A stretch of DNA of 64,000 nt from Pedobacter mucosus (GTDB lineage: Bacteria > Bacteroidota > Bacteroidia > Sphingobacteriales > Sphingobacteriaceae): contig NZ_CP087585.1 of NCBI RefSeq assembly GCF_022200785.1, positions 3,782,001-3,846,000 of the forward strand. Reading direction: 5' to 3'. Within the stretch, counting starts at the first letter, position 1. Every line of letters starts with the position of its first letter. A program made the position numbers and the translations under genes. Of this stretch, positions 27,206 to 40,926 are shown piece after piece. The notes under the pieces were generated by a model. That model did no database searches, was not told the DNA's origin, and saw only the letters and a program-made list of their open reading frames with translations.

Positions 27206-27910
27206 AACAACTAAATTTGGTTAGCCAAACATTTATCGTCCTAAGAAATATTTTATGACTTATAAAAATAGCTAATTTGATTTGTATAACAGTTGACAAT
27301 AACTTCTCATAATTAGCACAATTTTTTACACAGGTGTTTTAATTTTAAAACGTAATTGAGAAGATACGCAGCCCCTTAGCAAAAATGCTGTTGTATAATT
27401 TTCATGCAAAGCAAGTTCAGTTTTCAATGCTTTGCCCGAGCCCGCTATTTGCTAATCTTTTTTAATTCAATTTTTAAGCTTTGCGAAATGATGATGCAAC
27501 CCAAAAAGTATTCCTACCTTCTATTGGTTTTCCAATCCTGGTTTTAACCTCGATGCGGCTTCCGTTTTTCCTTTATCTACTTAACTTCTTAATGATAGTC
27601 TTAATATGATACGGCATAGTACATCAGCAAATTCAGATTATGCTAAACTATATGAAAGTGATGGATGATGACCGTTTAGATTAACATGGTATAACTAATA
27701 AAGTGCTGCTTGAAAAGTTTGGCTGTCCCCAGCACATTCCCTACACAACGCGGTCCGGATGTTTGCTTTTTTCAGCGCATGCCATATCGTAACAAAGCAG
27801 GATTTGCAGTCCCGCACCTGATATTAAAACCCTTCTTAACGTCTCTGCCGGCCTTTATTCCCTGTTTTTCTATTTACCATTCCTGATTTCCCCATTTCCC
27901 AAATGGTATT
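27206..27910. other. Intergenic stretch without recognisable gene
   Basis: About 700 bases between the glycosyltransferase gene and the rRNA terminator. All frames are broken. The short inverted repeat CCATTTCCCAAATGG lies at 27892-27906 near its end. I see no tRNA, promoter or coding remnant that I can support. Confidence 0.5.
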
Positions 27911-27911
27911 A

Positions 27912-27950
27912 AACGACGAAACCCCTGCAGTTGTTACTGCAAGGGTTTCC
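27912..27950 (-). terminator. Terminator of the rRNA operon
   Basis: The inverted repeat GAAACCCCTGCAG / CTGCAAGGGTTTC (one mismatch, 6-nt loop) lies about 30 nt past the 5S gene on the minus strand and is followed there by a short T-containing tract. It is the natural end of the 16S-23S-5S operon. Confidence 0.75.
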
Positions 27951-27978
27951 GTTAAACGCCTTAAAAGGCTTTTAATAT

Positions 27979-28086
<108 letters not shown>

Positions 28087-28134
28087 AAATTTCTTTAGAT
28101 TAAGCTTATATGAGCTTATAAATGACATATTATT

Positions 28135-28164
28135 GAAAGAAGTTATGTTAGAAGAACAAACAAC
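28135..28164 (-). other. 3' strand of the 23S rRNA processing stem
   Basis: This 30-nt flank, just past the 23S 3' end, is complementary at 24 of 30 positions (plus a possible G-U pair) to the flank at 31173-31202, just before the 23S 5' end. Together they would close the 23S precursor into a long helix of the kind cut by RNase III. Confidence 0.75.
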
Positions 28165-28174
28165 GATGTTTGCT

Positions 28175-31055
<2,881 letters not shown>

Positions 31056-31172
31056 ACCTGTACGCCTTTTGCGCCGTACGGTATGCTTTTTTTGCTCTTG
31101 TTATGATGTCTCATACCTAAGCTTTGTATTGCTACTCCGCCTTGGTGAGCACAAACACAACAGTCGCCTATT

Positions 31173-31202
31173 GTTGTTTGCTCTTCTTTTTTAACTTCTT
31201 CC
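31173..31202 (-). other. 5' strand of the 23S rRNA processing stem
   Basis: It pairs with 28135-28164 (see that entry). On the minus strand it begins GGAAGAAGTTAAAAAAGA and ends GCAAACAAC, and lies about 120 nt before the mature 23S 5' end. Confidence 0.75.
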
Positions 31203-31206
31203 AATA

Positions 31207-31220
31207 TGTCAAAGAACTTT
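31207..31220 (-). promoter_or_regulatory. boxA-like antitermination element before 23S
   Basis: The minus strand reads AAAGTTCTTTGACA. A related AAAGTTCTT occurs upstream of 16S at about 33615-33624. The position and sequence suit an rRNA antitermination boxA (NusB/NusE binding), but this is inferred from resemblance. The rest of the 23S-tRNA spacer (31221-31490) is AT-rich and shows no gene. Confidence 0.4.
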
Positions 31221-31490
31221 ATTAAAGTATAAAACCTGGGGTATAAAAGTATAGGGTTTAATGTGCCCTTCCTTAAGCCTATAGCTTATCCTTTATTAGT
31301 AAAAACCGCGGTCTCGAACCGTTTAATATATATATCCCTATATATACCTGCCCCAAGGCGTTTCTCTTCTTAATCTTTATGTCAATGTAGACCATCTATC
31401 CCGATGATGTTTTCTTTAGTATTCAGTAGTAAGTATTAAGTACTTAGACTTGATGTCTATATACTCTGTACTATATACTAAGTACTGCTG

Positions 31491-31567
<77 letters not shown>

Positions 31568-31582
31568 AGGATTTTAAATGTG

Positions 31583-31657
31583 TAGTCCCGTCCAGATTTG
31601 AACTGGAGACCCCTACATTATCAGTGTAGTGCTCTAACCAGGCTGAGCTACGGGACT
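31583..31657 (-). tRNA. tRNA-Ile (anticodon GAT)
   Basis: 75 nt. The 7-bp acceptor stem is perfect (AGTCCCG / CGGGACT, discriminator A). The D arm is AGCTCAGCCTGGTTAGAGC, the anticodon loop CTGATAA gives GAT, and the T arm is CCAGTTCAAATCTGG. CCA is not encoded. It lies in the spacer between 16S and tRNA-Ala. Confidence 0.97.
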
Positions 31658-31933
31658 TTCTGATTTCAGATTTTAGATGGACGATTTTAGATTCTATTGC
31701 CATGGGCAACCGTAAACCGTAAATCAAAAATCGTAATTCAATTTCAATCTCGCCTCAAGATTCTTGTTAGTGCCACTAAGTGGTTAATCTTTTGGGTGTT
31801 TCTTTTTTGTCTTTTAGTTAAGCTAACAGTTGCGGGTTCAAAGTTGCGGGCTAAACCCATAACCTGTAACCTTTAACAGGTAACTCTTCTTAGAAAATAT
31901 CATGTTGCGCAGCGAGTAGCCAATGCTACTCCA

Positions 31934-33455
<1,522 letters not shown>

Positions 33456-33803
33456 AAAATGTGTTGTTCAAAACTGACCAGTTTTAACTATTGTTAAAAA
33501 TAGTCTTCTTTTTGTTATTTGTCTGTTAGACATTGACTTTAAAATCTAGCTACGTAATCATGTACTTTGATCGGTACTACATTACCTCGCTACGCATACA
33601 TTGACATCTCTTTTAAGAACTTTATCGGCACATACCTCACGGCGGCCTCTTTATTATATATCTTTCGGTATTCTCTTCGCTTTCCCTTTAAGTCTTATTA
33701 GTCTTAAAGTTTTATGCTCAGATCTTCCGTTTTCAATCCTTGTTTAACGCTTTCCCGACATCCGCCGTTCAAACTCTTTTTCCCTCTCTTCCGTTTGGGA
33801 TTG

Positions 33804-33834
33804 CAAAGGTAGGAATCTTTTCCGGACTTCCAAA
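33804..33834 (-). promoter_or_regulatory. rRNA promoter P1 (proximal)
   Basis: On the minus strand: TTTG at 33834-33831, 19-nt spacer, TACCTTTG at 33811-33804. This is an exact match to the Bacteroidota housekeeping promoter (TTTG, about 19 nt, TAnnTTTG). It is the nearest of three tandem copies, about 350 nt before 16S. Confidence 0.8.
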
Positions 33835-33928
33835 TAAAATAAATTTTATTTTTTTATCCCTCTCTTATCCCCTCCACCATTTCAATTCAAGCTTTTTAAA
33901 TGCTTTCCCGATATTCCCAACCGGGTTG

Positions 33929-33959
33929 CAAAGGTAGCATTCTTTTCCGCTTCTACAAA
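33929..33959 (-). promoter_or_regulatory. rRNA promoter P2
   Basis: On the minus strand: TTTG, 19-nt spacer, TACCTTTG. Spacing and boxes are identical to P1, which is 125 nt downstream. The spacer shares CGGAAAAGA with P1. Confidence 0.8.
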
Positions 33960-34030
33960 GATTATCTTATAATAATTTAACCTTTGTTTCAACCTGCTTT
34001 TCATTGTCCCTCTTCCTCCGAAGCGGGATG

Positions 34031-34061
34031 CAAAAGTAGAAAAATATTTCCGTTCCCCAAA
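34031..34061 (-). promoter_or_regulatory. rRNA promoter P3 (distal)
   Basis: On the minus strand: TTTG, 19-nt spacer containing ACGGAAAT, TACTTTTG. It is the most upstream of the three tandem promoters. From here to the repeat at 34421 I see only AT-rich leader sequence. Confidence 0.75.
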
Positions 34062-34420
34062 TGTTTTCTCCATTTCGCCGGGTATTTATACCTAACTCGA
34101 TGGAATTCAAGGAGAAAAAATGTTTGCCGGTCCAGAACCTTTTCTGCTTTGTTGTGTTTGGGGGCAGTGCCAAGGTTTTACAACGCCGGGTTGTAGGCGG
34201 AATTGTGTTCGGACTATATAGGATAAACGAATGGTTTGGGTTAAAATTGGATGCCTTTTGGTGAATTGTATAAAGATCAGTAGAATTAAAGATGATGTCC
34301 TTTCCAGAATAATAACCATATAAGGCATGTAAGAAAATATAAGTTAAGACGCCGATATATAGTAATATTTAAAAATGTAACCTAACTGTTGTTAATAAAG
34401 GTTAGGATTAATTATCCATT

Positions 34421-34646
34421 TGCAAAGTAAAAGAAACACCCCGCCCTGCGGGCACCCCTCTAAAAAGAGGGGAATTGCCCTGCCAGCGGTTAAGCCTCAA
34501 TTTGAAATAAAGCGGTCGCTGTTCAGGTGAACAACTTCTGCCCTGCCCACCTAAACCCGACCGGATGGTTCCGGTTATTCACCGGAAGGAATGGAGGACG
34601 GGAACAATCCTATATATAACAGCACCAAATGTGCTTTCCAAAAAAA
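34421..34646. repeat. 226-bp repeat, copy 1
   Basis: It begins TGCAAAGTAAAAGAAACACC and ends CTTTCCAAAAAA. Internal inverted repeats: CCCCTCT-AAAA-AGAGGGG, GTTCAGGTGAAC and CCGGTTATTCACCGG. It is about 90% identical by eye to copy 2, at a 330-nt period. It has no open frame. Confidence 0.85.
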
Positions 34647-34750
34647 TCAACGTGTAAGACATATAAGTTAAGCGCCTGTATATTCTGTTAGGTATGTAGA
34701 TTTAAAATTAGGCTATACCTGAAGTATTTTTATAAAAATTTATTATGCAT

Positions 34751-34976
34751 TGCAAAGTAAGAGAAACACCCCGCCCTGCGGGCACCCCTCTGAAAGAGGG
34801 GAATGCCGTGCCAGCGGTTAGACCCTGACTTTGACATAGAACGGTTGCTGTTCAGGTGAACAAATTCTATCCTGGCCACCTAAACCCGACCGAATGGTTC
34901 CGGTTATTCACCGGAAGGAATGGAGGGCGGGAACAGCCTTATATATAGTAACACTGAATGGGCTTTCCAAAAAAGC
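34751..34976. repeat. 226-bp repeat, copy 2
   Basis: Same order of motifs as copy 1 (CCCCGCCCTGCGGGCACCCC, the CCCTCT/AGAGGG hairpin, GTTCAGGTGAAC, GGCCACCTAAACCCGACCG, CCGGTTATTCACCGG, GGAATGGAGG). An inverted, partial relative is at 22636-22736. The sequence around copy 2 up to comF (34977-35041) is AT-rich with a (TA)n run. Confidence 0.85.
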
Positions 34977-35041
34977 CTTATAAATCAGATTATGCTATCC
35001 TTATATATATATATATATCATTTAAATATTTAGATTAGTAC

Positions 35042-35740
35042 ATGCATTTAATTAAACGATGGAGTTTAGATTTATCAGGATTATTATTTCCAGATCTTTG
35101 CAACGCCTGCGGTACACCATTATTTGTAGGTGAGAATTTGATATGCATAAAGTGTTTATTCGACTTACCTTTTACAGACTATCATTTACATGCTGAAAAT
35201 CGGGTGGCTAAGCAGCTTTGGGGACGATTACCCATTCATGCAGCAATGGCTATGATGTATTTTAGAAAAGGTGCAAAAGTTCAAAACTTGATTCACAACT
35301 TAAAATACCATGATAGGATACTTGTTGGCAAACTATTAGGCAAAATGCTTGGTGAAAGATTAAATGCCAGTCATTTATATATAGGTATAGATTTCATTAT
35401 ACCTGTTCCGTTGCACTATACAAAATTTAGAAAAAGAGGCTATAACCAAAGTACTTCTATTGCAGAAGGAATTTCACAAGAAATGGGTGTACCTTTTAGT
35501 GAAACTAAATTGATCCGACTGCTTGAAACTGAAAGTCAGACCAAAAAAAGCAGGTATAACCGATATGAAAATATGAAAGCGGTATTTAAGGTTACTGAAG
35601 CGGAAAGTATTATCGGTAAACATATTTTACTAATAGACGATGTAATTACAACAGGCGCAACTTTAGAAGCTTGCGCCAATGAATTATTAACTAATGGAGC
35701 CGCAAAAGTTAGTATTGCTGCACTCGCATTTGCAGAATAA
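35042..35740 (+). CDS. comF: ComF-family phosphoribosyltransferase-like protein
   Basis: 232 aa. The N-terminal zinc-finger-like part has CxxC pairs (LCNACG and CIKC). The C-terminal phosphoribosyltransferase domain has PVPLHYTKFRKRGYNQS and the PRPP-binding ILLIDDVITTGAT (about 198-210). ComF proteins are needed for natural DNA uptake in competent bacteria (ssDNA passage across the inner membrane), though many carriers are not known to be competent and the enzymatic role is unclear. It stands 47 nt before the beta-helix lipoprotein gene. Confidence 0.9.
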   Translation: MHLIKRWSLDLSGLLFPDLCNACGTPLFVGENLICIKCLFDLPFTDYHLHAENRVAKQLWGRLPIHAAMAMMYFRKGAKVQNLIHNLKYHDRILVGKLLGKMLGERLNASHLYIGIDFIIPVPLHYTKFRKRGYNQSTSIAEGISQEMGVPFSETKLIRLLETESQTKKSRYNRYENMKAVFKVTEAESIIGKHILLIDDVITTGATLEACANELLTNGAAKVSIAALAFAE

Positions 35741-35787
35741 TTTATAATCGTTTGTAACTTGTTTAACAATTAATTACGTTTGAACAT

Positions 35788-37161
35788 ATGCGGTTGCTGA
35801 TCACTGGGCTTTTAGTTTTATCCATCTCTTTTTTTTCATGCAGAAAGGATGAACACATCACTGCAGACCCGAATGCCAGGTTGAGTTTTTCTCAAGACAG
35901 TCTTTTATTTGATACCATATTTACAGCTGTCGGATCCGTCACTAGAAAAATTAAAATCTTTAACCGTAACGATGATGCCTTAAACATTTCAGCAATTAAA
36001 CTGGAAGGAGGCAGTGCTTCTGCGTTCAGCATAAATATTAATGGTGAAAATACCTTCAACAAAACTAACTTGGTTTTAAACGGTGGTGATTCTTTGAATA
36101 TTTTTATTAAAGTTATCATTAACCCCAACAGCAAAGATCTACCTTTTTTGGTTCAGGATTCGATTAGCGTTAATACCAACGGAAATAGCCAAGTTATTCA
36201 GCTAATTGCATACGGACAAAATGCAGTATTTATTTCAAATGGTGTGATAGATAAAAATAGTAGCTGGACAAACCAATTGCCCTATCTCATAAACGACGGG
36301 TTAACAATAAAAAATGGAGTGAGTTTAACCATCCAACCTGGAACAAAAATTTACTTTCATAAAGACGCCGTATTAAACGTAAATGGAAGCCTGATCGCGA
36401 ATGGAACTTTTAAAGATCCGATCTTGTTTGGAGGCGATCGTTTAGAAATAGCATATAGTAATCAACCCGGACAATGGCAAGGCATCAACTTCAACTCGAC
36501 TGGCAATGGCAATATAAATTATGCAATAATTAAAAATGCATCTGTAGGTATTACCTCCGATTCTCTCGGCAAAAACGCCAATCCAAAATTAATACTTAGC
36601 AATAGTATAGTTAAAAACATGCAGGTTGCTGCTTTTATCGGAAATCATACAGAACTCATAGCCTTTAACAATTTAATGTATAACTGTGGGAATTATTTAA
36701 TTTATGCCGTTGGTGGAGGGAACTATAACTTAAAACAAAATACTTTTGCAGGCTATAACCCAAGTTTCCCACGTAAAACAGCCGCATTAATATTTAGCGA
36801 TTATCTATCAAACCAGCGTTATAATAACCTCAAAATTAATTTAGTAAACAACATTATATGGGGAAGTTTAGTAAATGAACTGGATATTCAAAAGAAAACT
36901 TCGGCAATAGTCGAATCTACTATATTAACGAATTTGATTAAAACCACGACTACAAGCTATAATAACACCAATACCTTAAATATTGATCCCTTATTTATTT
37001 CTGCCCTTCTGGAAAACTACGAACTTTCTAATAATAGTTCAGGATTAAGAAAAGGCAGCGACTTAAATCTCGATCTATACTACAATAGCATTTTAAATAA
37101 AGATCTAAAAAATAAGAACAGACAATTCCCCTCCACACTGGGTTGCTTTGAAAACTATTAA
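35788..37161 (+). CDS. Lipoprotein with predicted right-handed beta-helix
   Basis: 457 aa. The N-terminus has a lipoprotein signal (LLVLSISFFSCRKDE, lipid Cys18). Residues about 30-130 look like an Ig-like/immunoglobulin-fold region (LSFSQDSLLFDTIFTAVGSV, typical of choice-of-anchor domains), then a parallel beta-helix of repeated short strands rich in N and G (about 165-420: INYAIIKNASVGITSDS, LILSNSIVKNMQVAAF). No catalytic residues are recognised. It is probably a surface or outer-membrane protein. Confidence 0.75.
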   Translation: MRLLITGLLVLSISFFSCRKDEHITADPNARLSFSQDSLLFDTIFTAVGSVTRKIKIFNRNDDALNISAIKLEGGSASAFSININGENTFNKTNLVLNGGDSLNIFIKVIINPNSKDLPFLVQDSISVNTNGNSQVIQLIAYGQNAVFISNGVIDKNSSWTNQLPYLINDGLTIKNGVSLTIQPGTKIYFHKDAVLNVNGSLIANGTFKDPILFGGDRLEIAYSNQPGQWQGINFNSTGNGNINYAIIKNASVGITSDSLGKNANPKLILSNSIVKNMQVAAFIGNHTELIAFNNLMYNCGNYLIYAVGGGNYNLKQNTFAGYNPSFPRKTAALIFSDYLSNQRYNNLKINLVNNIIWGSLVNELDIQKKTSAIVESTILTNLIKTTTTSYNNTNTLNIDPLFISALLENYELSNNSSGLRKGSDLNLDLYYNSILNKDLKNKNRQFPSTLGCFENY

Positions 37162-37223
37162 TATTTAATTAAAACATTTTGTGCCAATAAATGTCTTTAT
37201 ATGGAGAGCGTTAATTTAGATGG

Positions 37224-37265
37224 TAAGGGTCGATATTTCCAAAGAATATCGGCCCTTTACTTTTG
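37224..37265 (+). terminator. Terminator after the beta-helix lipoprotein gene
   Basis: The stem AAGGGTCGATATT / AATATCGGCCCTT (7-nt loop, one mismatch) is followed by TACTTTTGG. It is 63 nt after the stop codon. Confidence 0.65.
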
Positions 37266-37351
37266 GCTAGGGTTAACGGATTTTTTGATGGTAAGATCAA
37301 ATTTCAAAAAGAAATCTCTTTGGAGATTGCAAATCAAAATCCTATCTGTAA

Positions 37352-37386
37352 AAAAAGCAGCTACAAATTAATGTAACTGCTTTTTA
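37352..37386 (-). terminator. Terminator of glyA (possibly bidirectional)
   Basis: The inverted repeat AAAAAGCAGCTAC / GTAACTGCTTTTT has T-runs at both ends. It is 31 nt beyond the glyA stop on the minus strand. Confidence 0.7.
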
Positions 37387-37416
37387 ACTTCAAAATCCGT
37401 TAATGGATTAAATTAT

Positions 37417-38688
37417 TTATTTATAAAGTGGAAATGCACTCACCAATTTAATTACATCAGCTTTTACTGCATTTATATTTGCCTCATCCTCGGGATTTAC
37501 CAAAACGCGATCGATTAAATCTACAATATCTACCATCTCCGCTTCCTTTAAACCTCGTGTAGTAATTGCAGCAGTTCCGACGCGAATTCCAGAAGTAACA
37601 AATGGAGATTTGTCATCAAATGGAACCATGTTCTTATTTACCGTAATTTCCGCTTTTTCTAAAGCATTTTCAGCTACTTTACCAGTAATGTTTTTATTGC
37701 GTAGATCGATTAACATCAAATGATTATCCGTTCCGCCAGATATTATACCATATCCTTTAGCCACAAAAGCCTTTGCCATTGCTTGCGCATTAGCTGCTAC
37801 TTGTTTAATATAAACGCCATATTCATCACTCAAAGCTTCGCCAAAAGCAATAGCTTTAGCCGCAATAATATGTTCTAACGGTCCGCCTTGTGTACCAGGG
37901 AATACCGCCATATCAAGCAAATTACTCATTAATCGGGTTTCACCTTTTGGAGTTTTTAATCCCCATGGGTTCTCGAAATCCTTTCCCATCATAATCATTC
38001 CACCACGGGGACCACGTAATGTTTTATGCGTGGTAGTGGTTACTATATGGCAATGAGGAAGTGGATTTTCCAATAAACCTTTAGCAATTAATCCTGCAGG
38101 GTGAGAAATATCAGCTAAAACTAAAGCTCCAATTTTATCAGCTACAGAACGAATAAAAGCATAATCCCATTCGCGTGAATAAGCAGATGCACCACAAATA
38201 ATTAATTTAGGTTTTTCAGCAAGTGCTACTTCTTCTAATTTTTTATAATCGATTAATCCTGTTTCTTTTACTACACCATAAAAAAATGGTTGATAGAGTT
38301 TGCCAGAAAAATTAACAGGAGAACCATGTGTTAAATGCCCACCATGAGAAAGATCAAATCCTAAAATTTTATCGCCCGCTTTTAAAACAGCAAGCATAAC
38401 CGCAGCATTGGCCTGAGCACCAGAGTGTGGCTGAACATTTACCCATGCGGCCTTAAAAAGCTCTTTAGCCCGATCAATGGCAATTTGTTCTACATGATCT
38501 ACTACCTGACAACCGCCATAATACCGCTTTCCAGGTAAGCCTTCAGCATATTTATTGGTTAATACAGAGCCAGCGGCTTCCATAACCTGCTTACTTACGA
38601 AATTTTCTGATGCAATAAGTTCTAAACCGTGCTCCTGGCGGTTTAATTCCTGATCAATAAGTTCAAATATCTGGTTGTCGCGTATCAT
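37417..38688 (-). CDS. glyA: Serine hydroxymethyltransferase
   Basis: 423 aa, standard length. The PLP-binding Lys222 is in [17 protein letters not shown], with Asp193 in [10 protein letters not shown], and the substrate motifs LIASENF and YYGGCQVVD. The enzyme interconverts serine and glycine with transfer of a one-carbon unit to tetrahydrofolate. It is monocistronic here: a terminator lies downstream, and a TAnnTTTG box upstream is followed by a 2-kb repeat field. Confidence 0.97.
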   Translation of the reverse strand: MIRDNQIFELIDQELNRQEHGLELIASENFVSKQVMEAAGSVLTNKYAEGLPGKRYYGGCQVVDHVEQIAIDRAKELFKAAWVNVQPHSGAQANAAVMLAVLKAGDKILGFDLSHGGHLTHGSPVNFSGKLYQPFFYGVVKETGLIDYKKLEEVALAEKPKLIICGASAYSREWDYAFIRSVADKIGALVLADISHPAGLIAKGLLENPLPHCHIVTTTTHKTLRGPRGGMIMMGKDFENPWGLKTPKGETRLMSNLLDMAVFPGTQGGPLEHIIAAKAIAFGEALSDEYGVYIKQVAANAQAMAKAFVAKGYGIISGGTDNHLMLIDLRNKNITGKVAENALEKAEITVNKNMVPFDDKSPFVTSGIRVGTAAITTRGLKEAEMVDIVDLIDRVLVNPEDEANINAVKADVIKLVSAFPLYK

Positions 38689-38711
38689 TGTAATATGGTT
38701 TCTATTTTTGG

Positions 38712-38719
38712 CAAAAGTA
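38712..38719 (-). promoter_or_regulatory. Candidate -7 box for glyA
   Basis: The minus strand reads TACTTTTG 24 nt before the glyA ATG. No -33 TTTG at 19 nt. Confidence 0.45.
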
Positions 38720-39402
38720 AGAAATTTATATTACTTGGTATAAGGAATTTTTACCAAGTCCTTTGCCATAGCGTTATTAAAAGGTAAGCGTTTTTTATTA
38801 CATAACGAGGTACAATTTGAATCGCCCGGCTCATTGGCGCCGGAGGGCCTAGTACTGTTTTCAGTAGTTTTTATATTTGTATAGGTCTTCAAGCTTTCGT
38901 TATGCTCAGGTTGGCTTAGCCCAAATTGGGCAAAAACCCAAGGCTTCCCGAAGGCTCGGAACAGATGGATCTGATGTTGAATAATCGTAAAAGCTTTTTT
39001 TTGCCGTCAGCACAAGTCCCGATGAATCGCCCGGCTCATTGGCGCCGGAAAGCCTAGTACTTTTGGCTTAGCCCAAAAGTGACCAAAAACCCAAGGCTTG
39101 GATCTGATGTCGGATAAATTCGTAAAAGCTTTTAAGCCGTCAGCACGAGCCCGATGAAGGATCGGAAATGCGTGCTGCCTGATATTATGATGGAATAAAA
39201 AATATTGAATAAAGCTTTAACGTTTTCTCCTTCCATCATATCCTAGGCCGGATAGCTAGGCGGCCAGCGATCGCTGAAAGATCCGATAATTCGAAATTCG
39301 CGAAACAGCAGGGTTAAAACCACCAAGCCGATGCCAATGAAAAAAAAGCCTTAGTTTCACACTTGTTTTGATAGGACGCCTTGCTTTTTCTAAGCAGTTG
39401 AA

Positions 39403-39501
39403 AAAATCTGGAAGGCAAGGTTGAGCGTTGGAAGAAGACCTTGATTTTATTCGTTTCGATCCTTCAATCGAAACCTAAGCCTGAGCTGCCTTCCAGATTT
39501 T
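39403..39501. repeat. 99-bp folded element, copy A
   Basis: Perfect 15-bp terminal inverted arms (AAAATCTGGAAGGCA and TGCCTTCCAGATTTT) enclose an inner hairpin GTTTCGAT-CCTTCA-ATCGAAAC. It is repeated at 40215-40313. Confidence 0.8.
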
Positions 39502-40214
39502 GTGTAATGGCTTGTGCGGCAAAGCTGCCTAACGGAAAAGCGAAGGGCTTTGCTAACTTTAGCCTTCAAAGTTTGATGCCTGCCGGCATAGAGGCGAAGA
39601 AAAGTATCTTTACTCGGCTCACCTCCGCCGAGGGGCCTGTTCTTAATTCTTGATAATAAAAGAACCAAACAACCGAGCATTTGCGAGCTCATGAATACAA
39701 ATAAAGACATTAACAACAAATGAATAATCAAGGCTTCCCGAAGGCTCGGGACAGATGGATCTGATTCGGATAAATTCGTTAAAGCTTTTTAGCCGTCAGC
39801 ACAAGCCCCGATGAATCGCCCGGCTCATTGGCGCCGGAGAGCCTAGTACTTTTGGCTTAGCCCAAATTGGGCAAAAACCCAAGGCTTCCCGAAGGCTCGG
39901 GACAGATGGATCTGATCTCAGATAAATTCGTAAAAGCTTTTAAGCCGTCAGCACAAGCCCGATGAAGGATCGGGAATGTGTGCTGCCTGATATTATGGTG
40001 GAATAAAAAATATTGAATAAAGCTTTAACGTTTTCTCCTTCCATCATCTCCTAGGCCGGAAAGCAGGGTGGCTTGGCGATCGCTCAAAGACCCGATAATT
40101 CGATAATTTTCGAAACAGCAGGGTTAAAACCACCAACCCAATGCCAATGAAAAAAAAGCCTTAGTTTCACACTTGTGTTAATAGGACGCCTTGCTTTTCC
40201 TTAGCAGCGGGATA

Positions 40215-40313
40215 AAAATCTGGAAGGCAAGGTTGAGCGTTGGGAGAAGGCCTAGATTTTATTCGGTTCGATCCTTCAATCGAAACCTAAGCCTGCGCTG
40301 CCTTCCAGATTTT
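40215..40313. repeat. 99-bp folded element, copy B
   Basis: The same 15-bp arms as copy A are kept without change, with an inner TTCGAT-CCTTCA-ATCGAA stem. Differences from copy A are mostly outside the arms. From 40741 to the scpA stop near 40927 I see no further feature. Confidence 0.8.
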
Positions 40314-40926
40314 ATGTAATGGCTTGTGCGGCAAAGCTGCCTAATGGAAAAGCGAAGGGCTTTGCCAACTTTAGCCCCTCAAAGTGGGATGCCTGCCGGC
40401 ATAGAGGCAAAGAAAAACCATTTAATTTTTTTCCTTTTGAATTAAAGAAATGAATTAAAAATCGCCCATAGCTTCCACTGCGTTAGCGCTCTTTGGCTCA
40501 CCGCCTCCGAGTCGCTTTAAACTTTTTCTTGATAAAAAGTTCAACAAAAATCAAGGCTTCCCGAAGGCTCGGGACCGATGGATCCGATGCCGGATAAGTT
40601 CGTAAAAGCTTTTTTTGCCGTCAGCACAAGCCCGATGAAGGATCGGGAATGCGTGCTGCCTGATATTATGGTGGAATAAAATCTATCGATTAAAGCTTTA
40701 ACGTTTTTTCCTTCCATCATCTCCTAGGCCGGATTAACTCGTAATTAGGTCGGTTGGCATAGACGCAAACCCCCTATCCGCCTATTGGCACCTTTCCCCT
40801 TAAAGGGAAAGGCTCGTAAAAGTATTTTGCAATATGACTTATCGAAAAATATAAATGAAAGTTCTAGTGCCTAGTTTTAACGCAATCAGCAAATAACCGT
40901 CCCCTTTGAGATGTTAGGTCGGGATT

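Larger units (their letters stand above)
38819..40740. repeat. Array of composite intergenic repeats between glyA and scpA
   Basis: Several modules recur here. GAATCGCCCGGCTCATTGGC blocks lie at 38819, 39024 and 39813. GGCTTCCCGAAGGCTCGG blocks lie at about 38942, 39732, 39882 and 40555, with a shortened one near 39090. CCCGATGAAGGATCGGG-type hairpins flanked by CAGCAC/GTGCTG start near 39137, 39948 and 40622. The stretches at about 38940-39650 and 39730-40440 are one large (about 800 bp) direct duplication, and 40555-40740 is a partial third. No frame looks coding; the two longest open frames (about 70 and 94 codons) lie within repeats. Confidence 0.85.

Noticed and set aside
27480..27720. 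Possible decayed gene in the gap before the rRNA terminator
   Set aside because: All frames carry several stops and no recognisable protein blocks could be read.
39441..39731. Overlapping open frames of about 70 and 94 codons on opposite strands
   Set aside because: They lie in the repeat array and include the 99-bp folded element; composition and repetition argue against coding.
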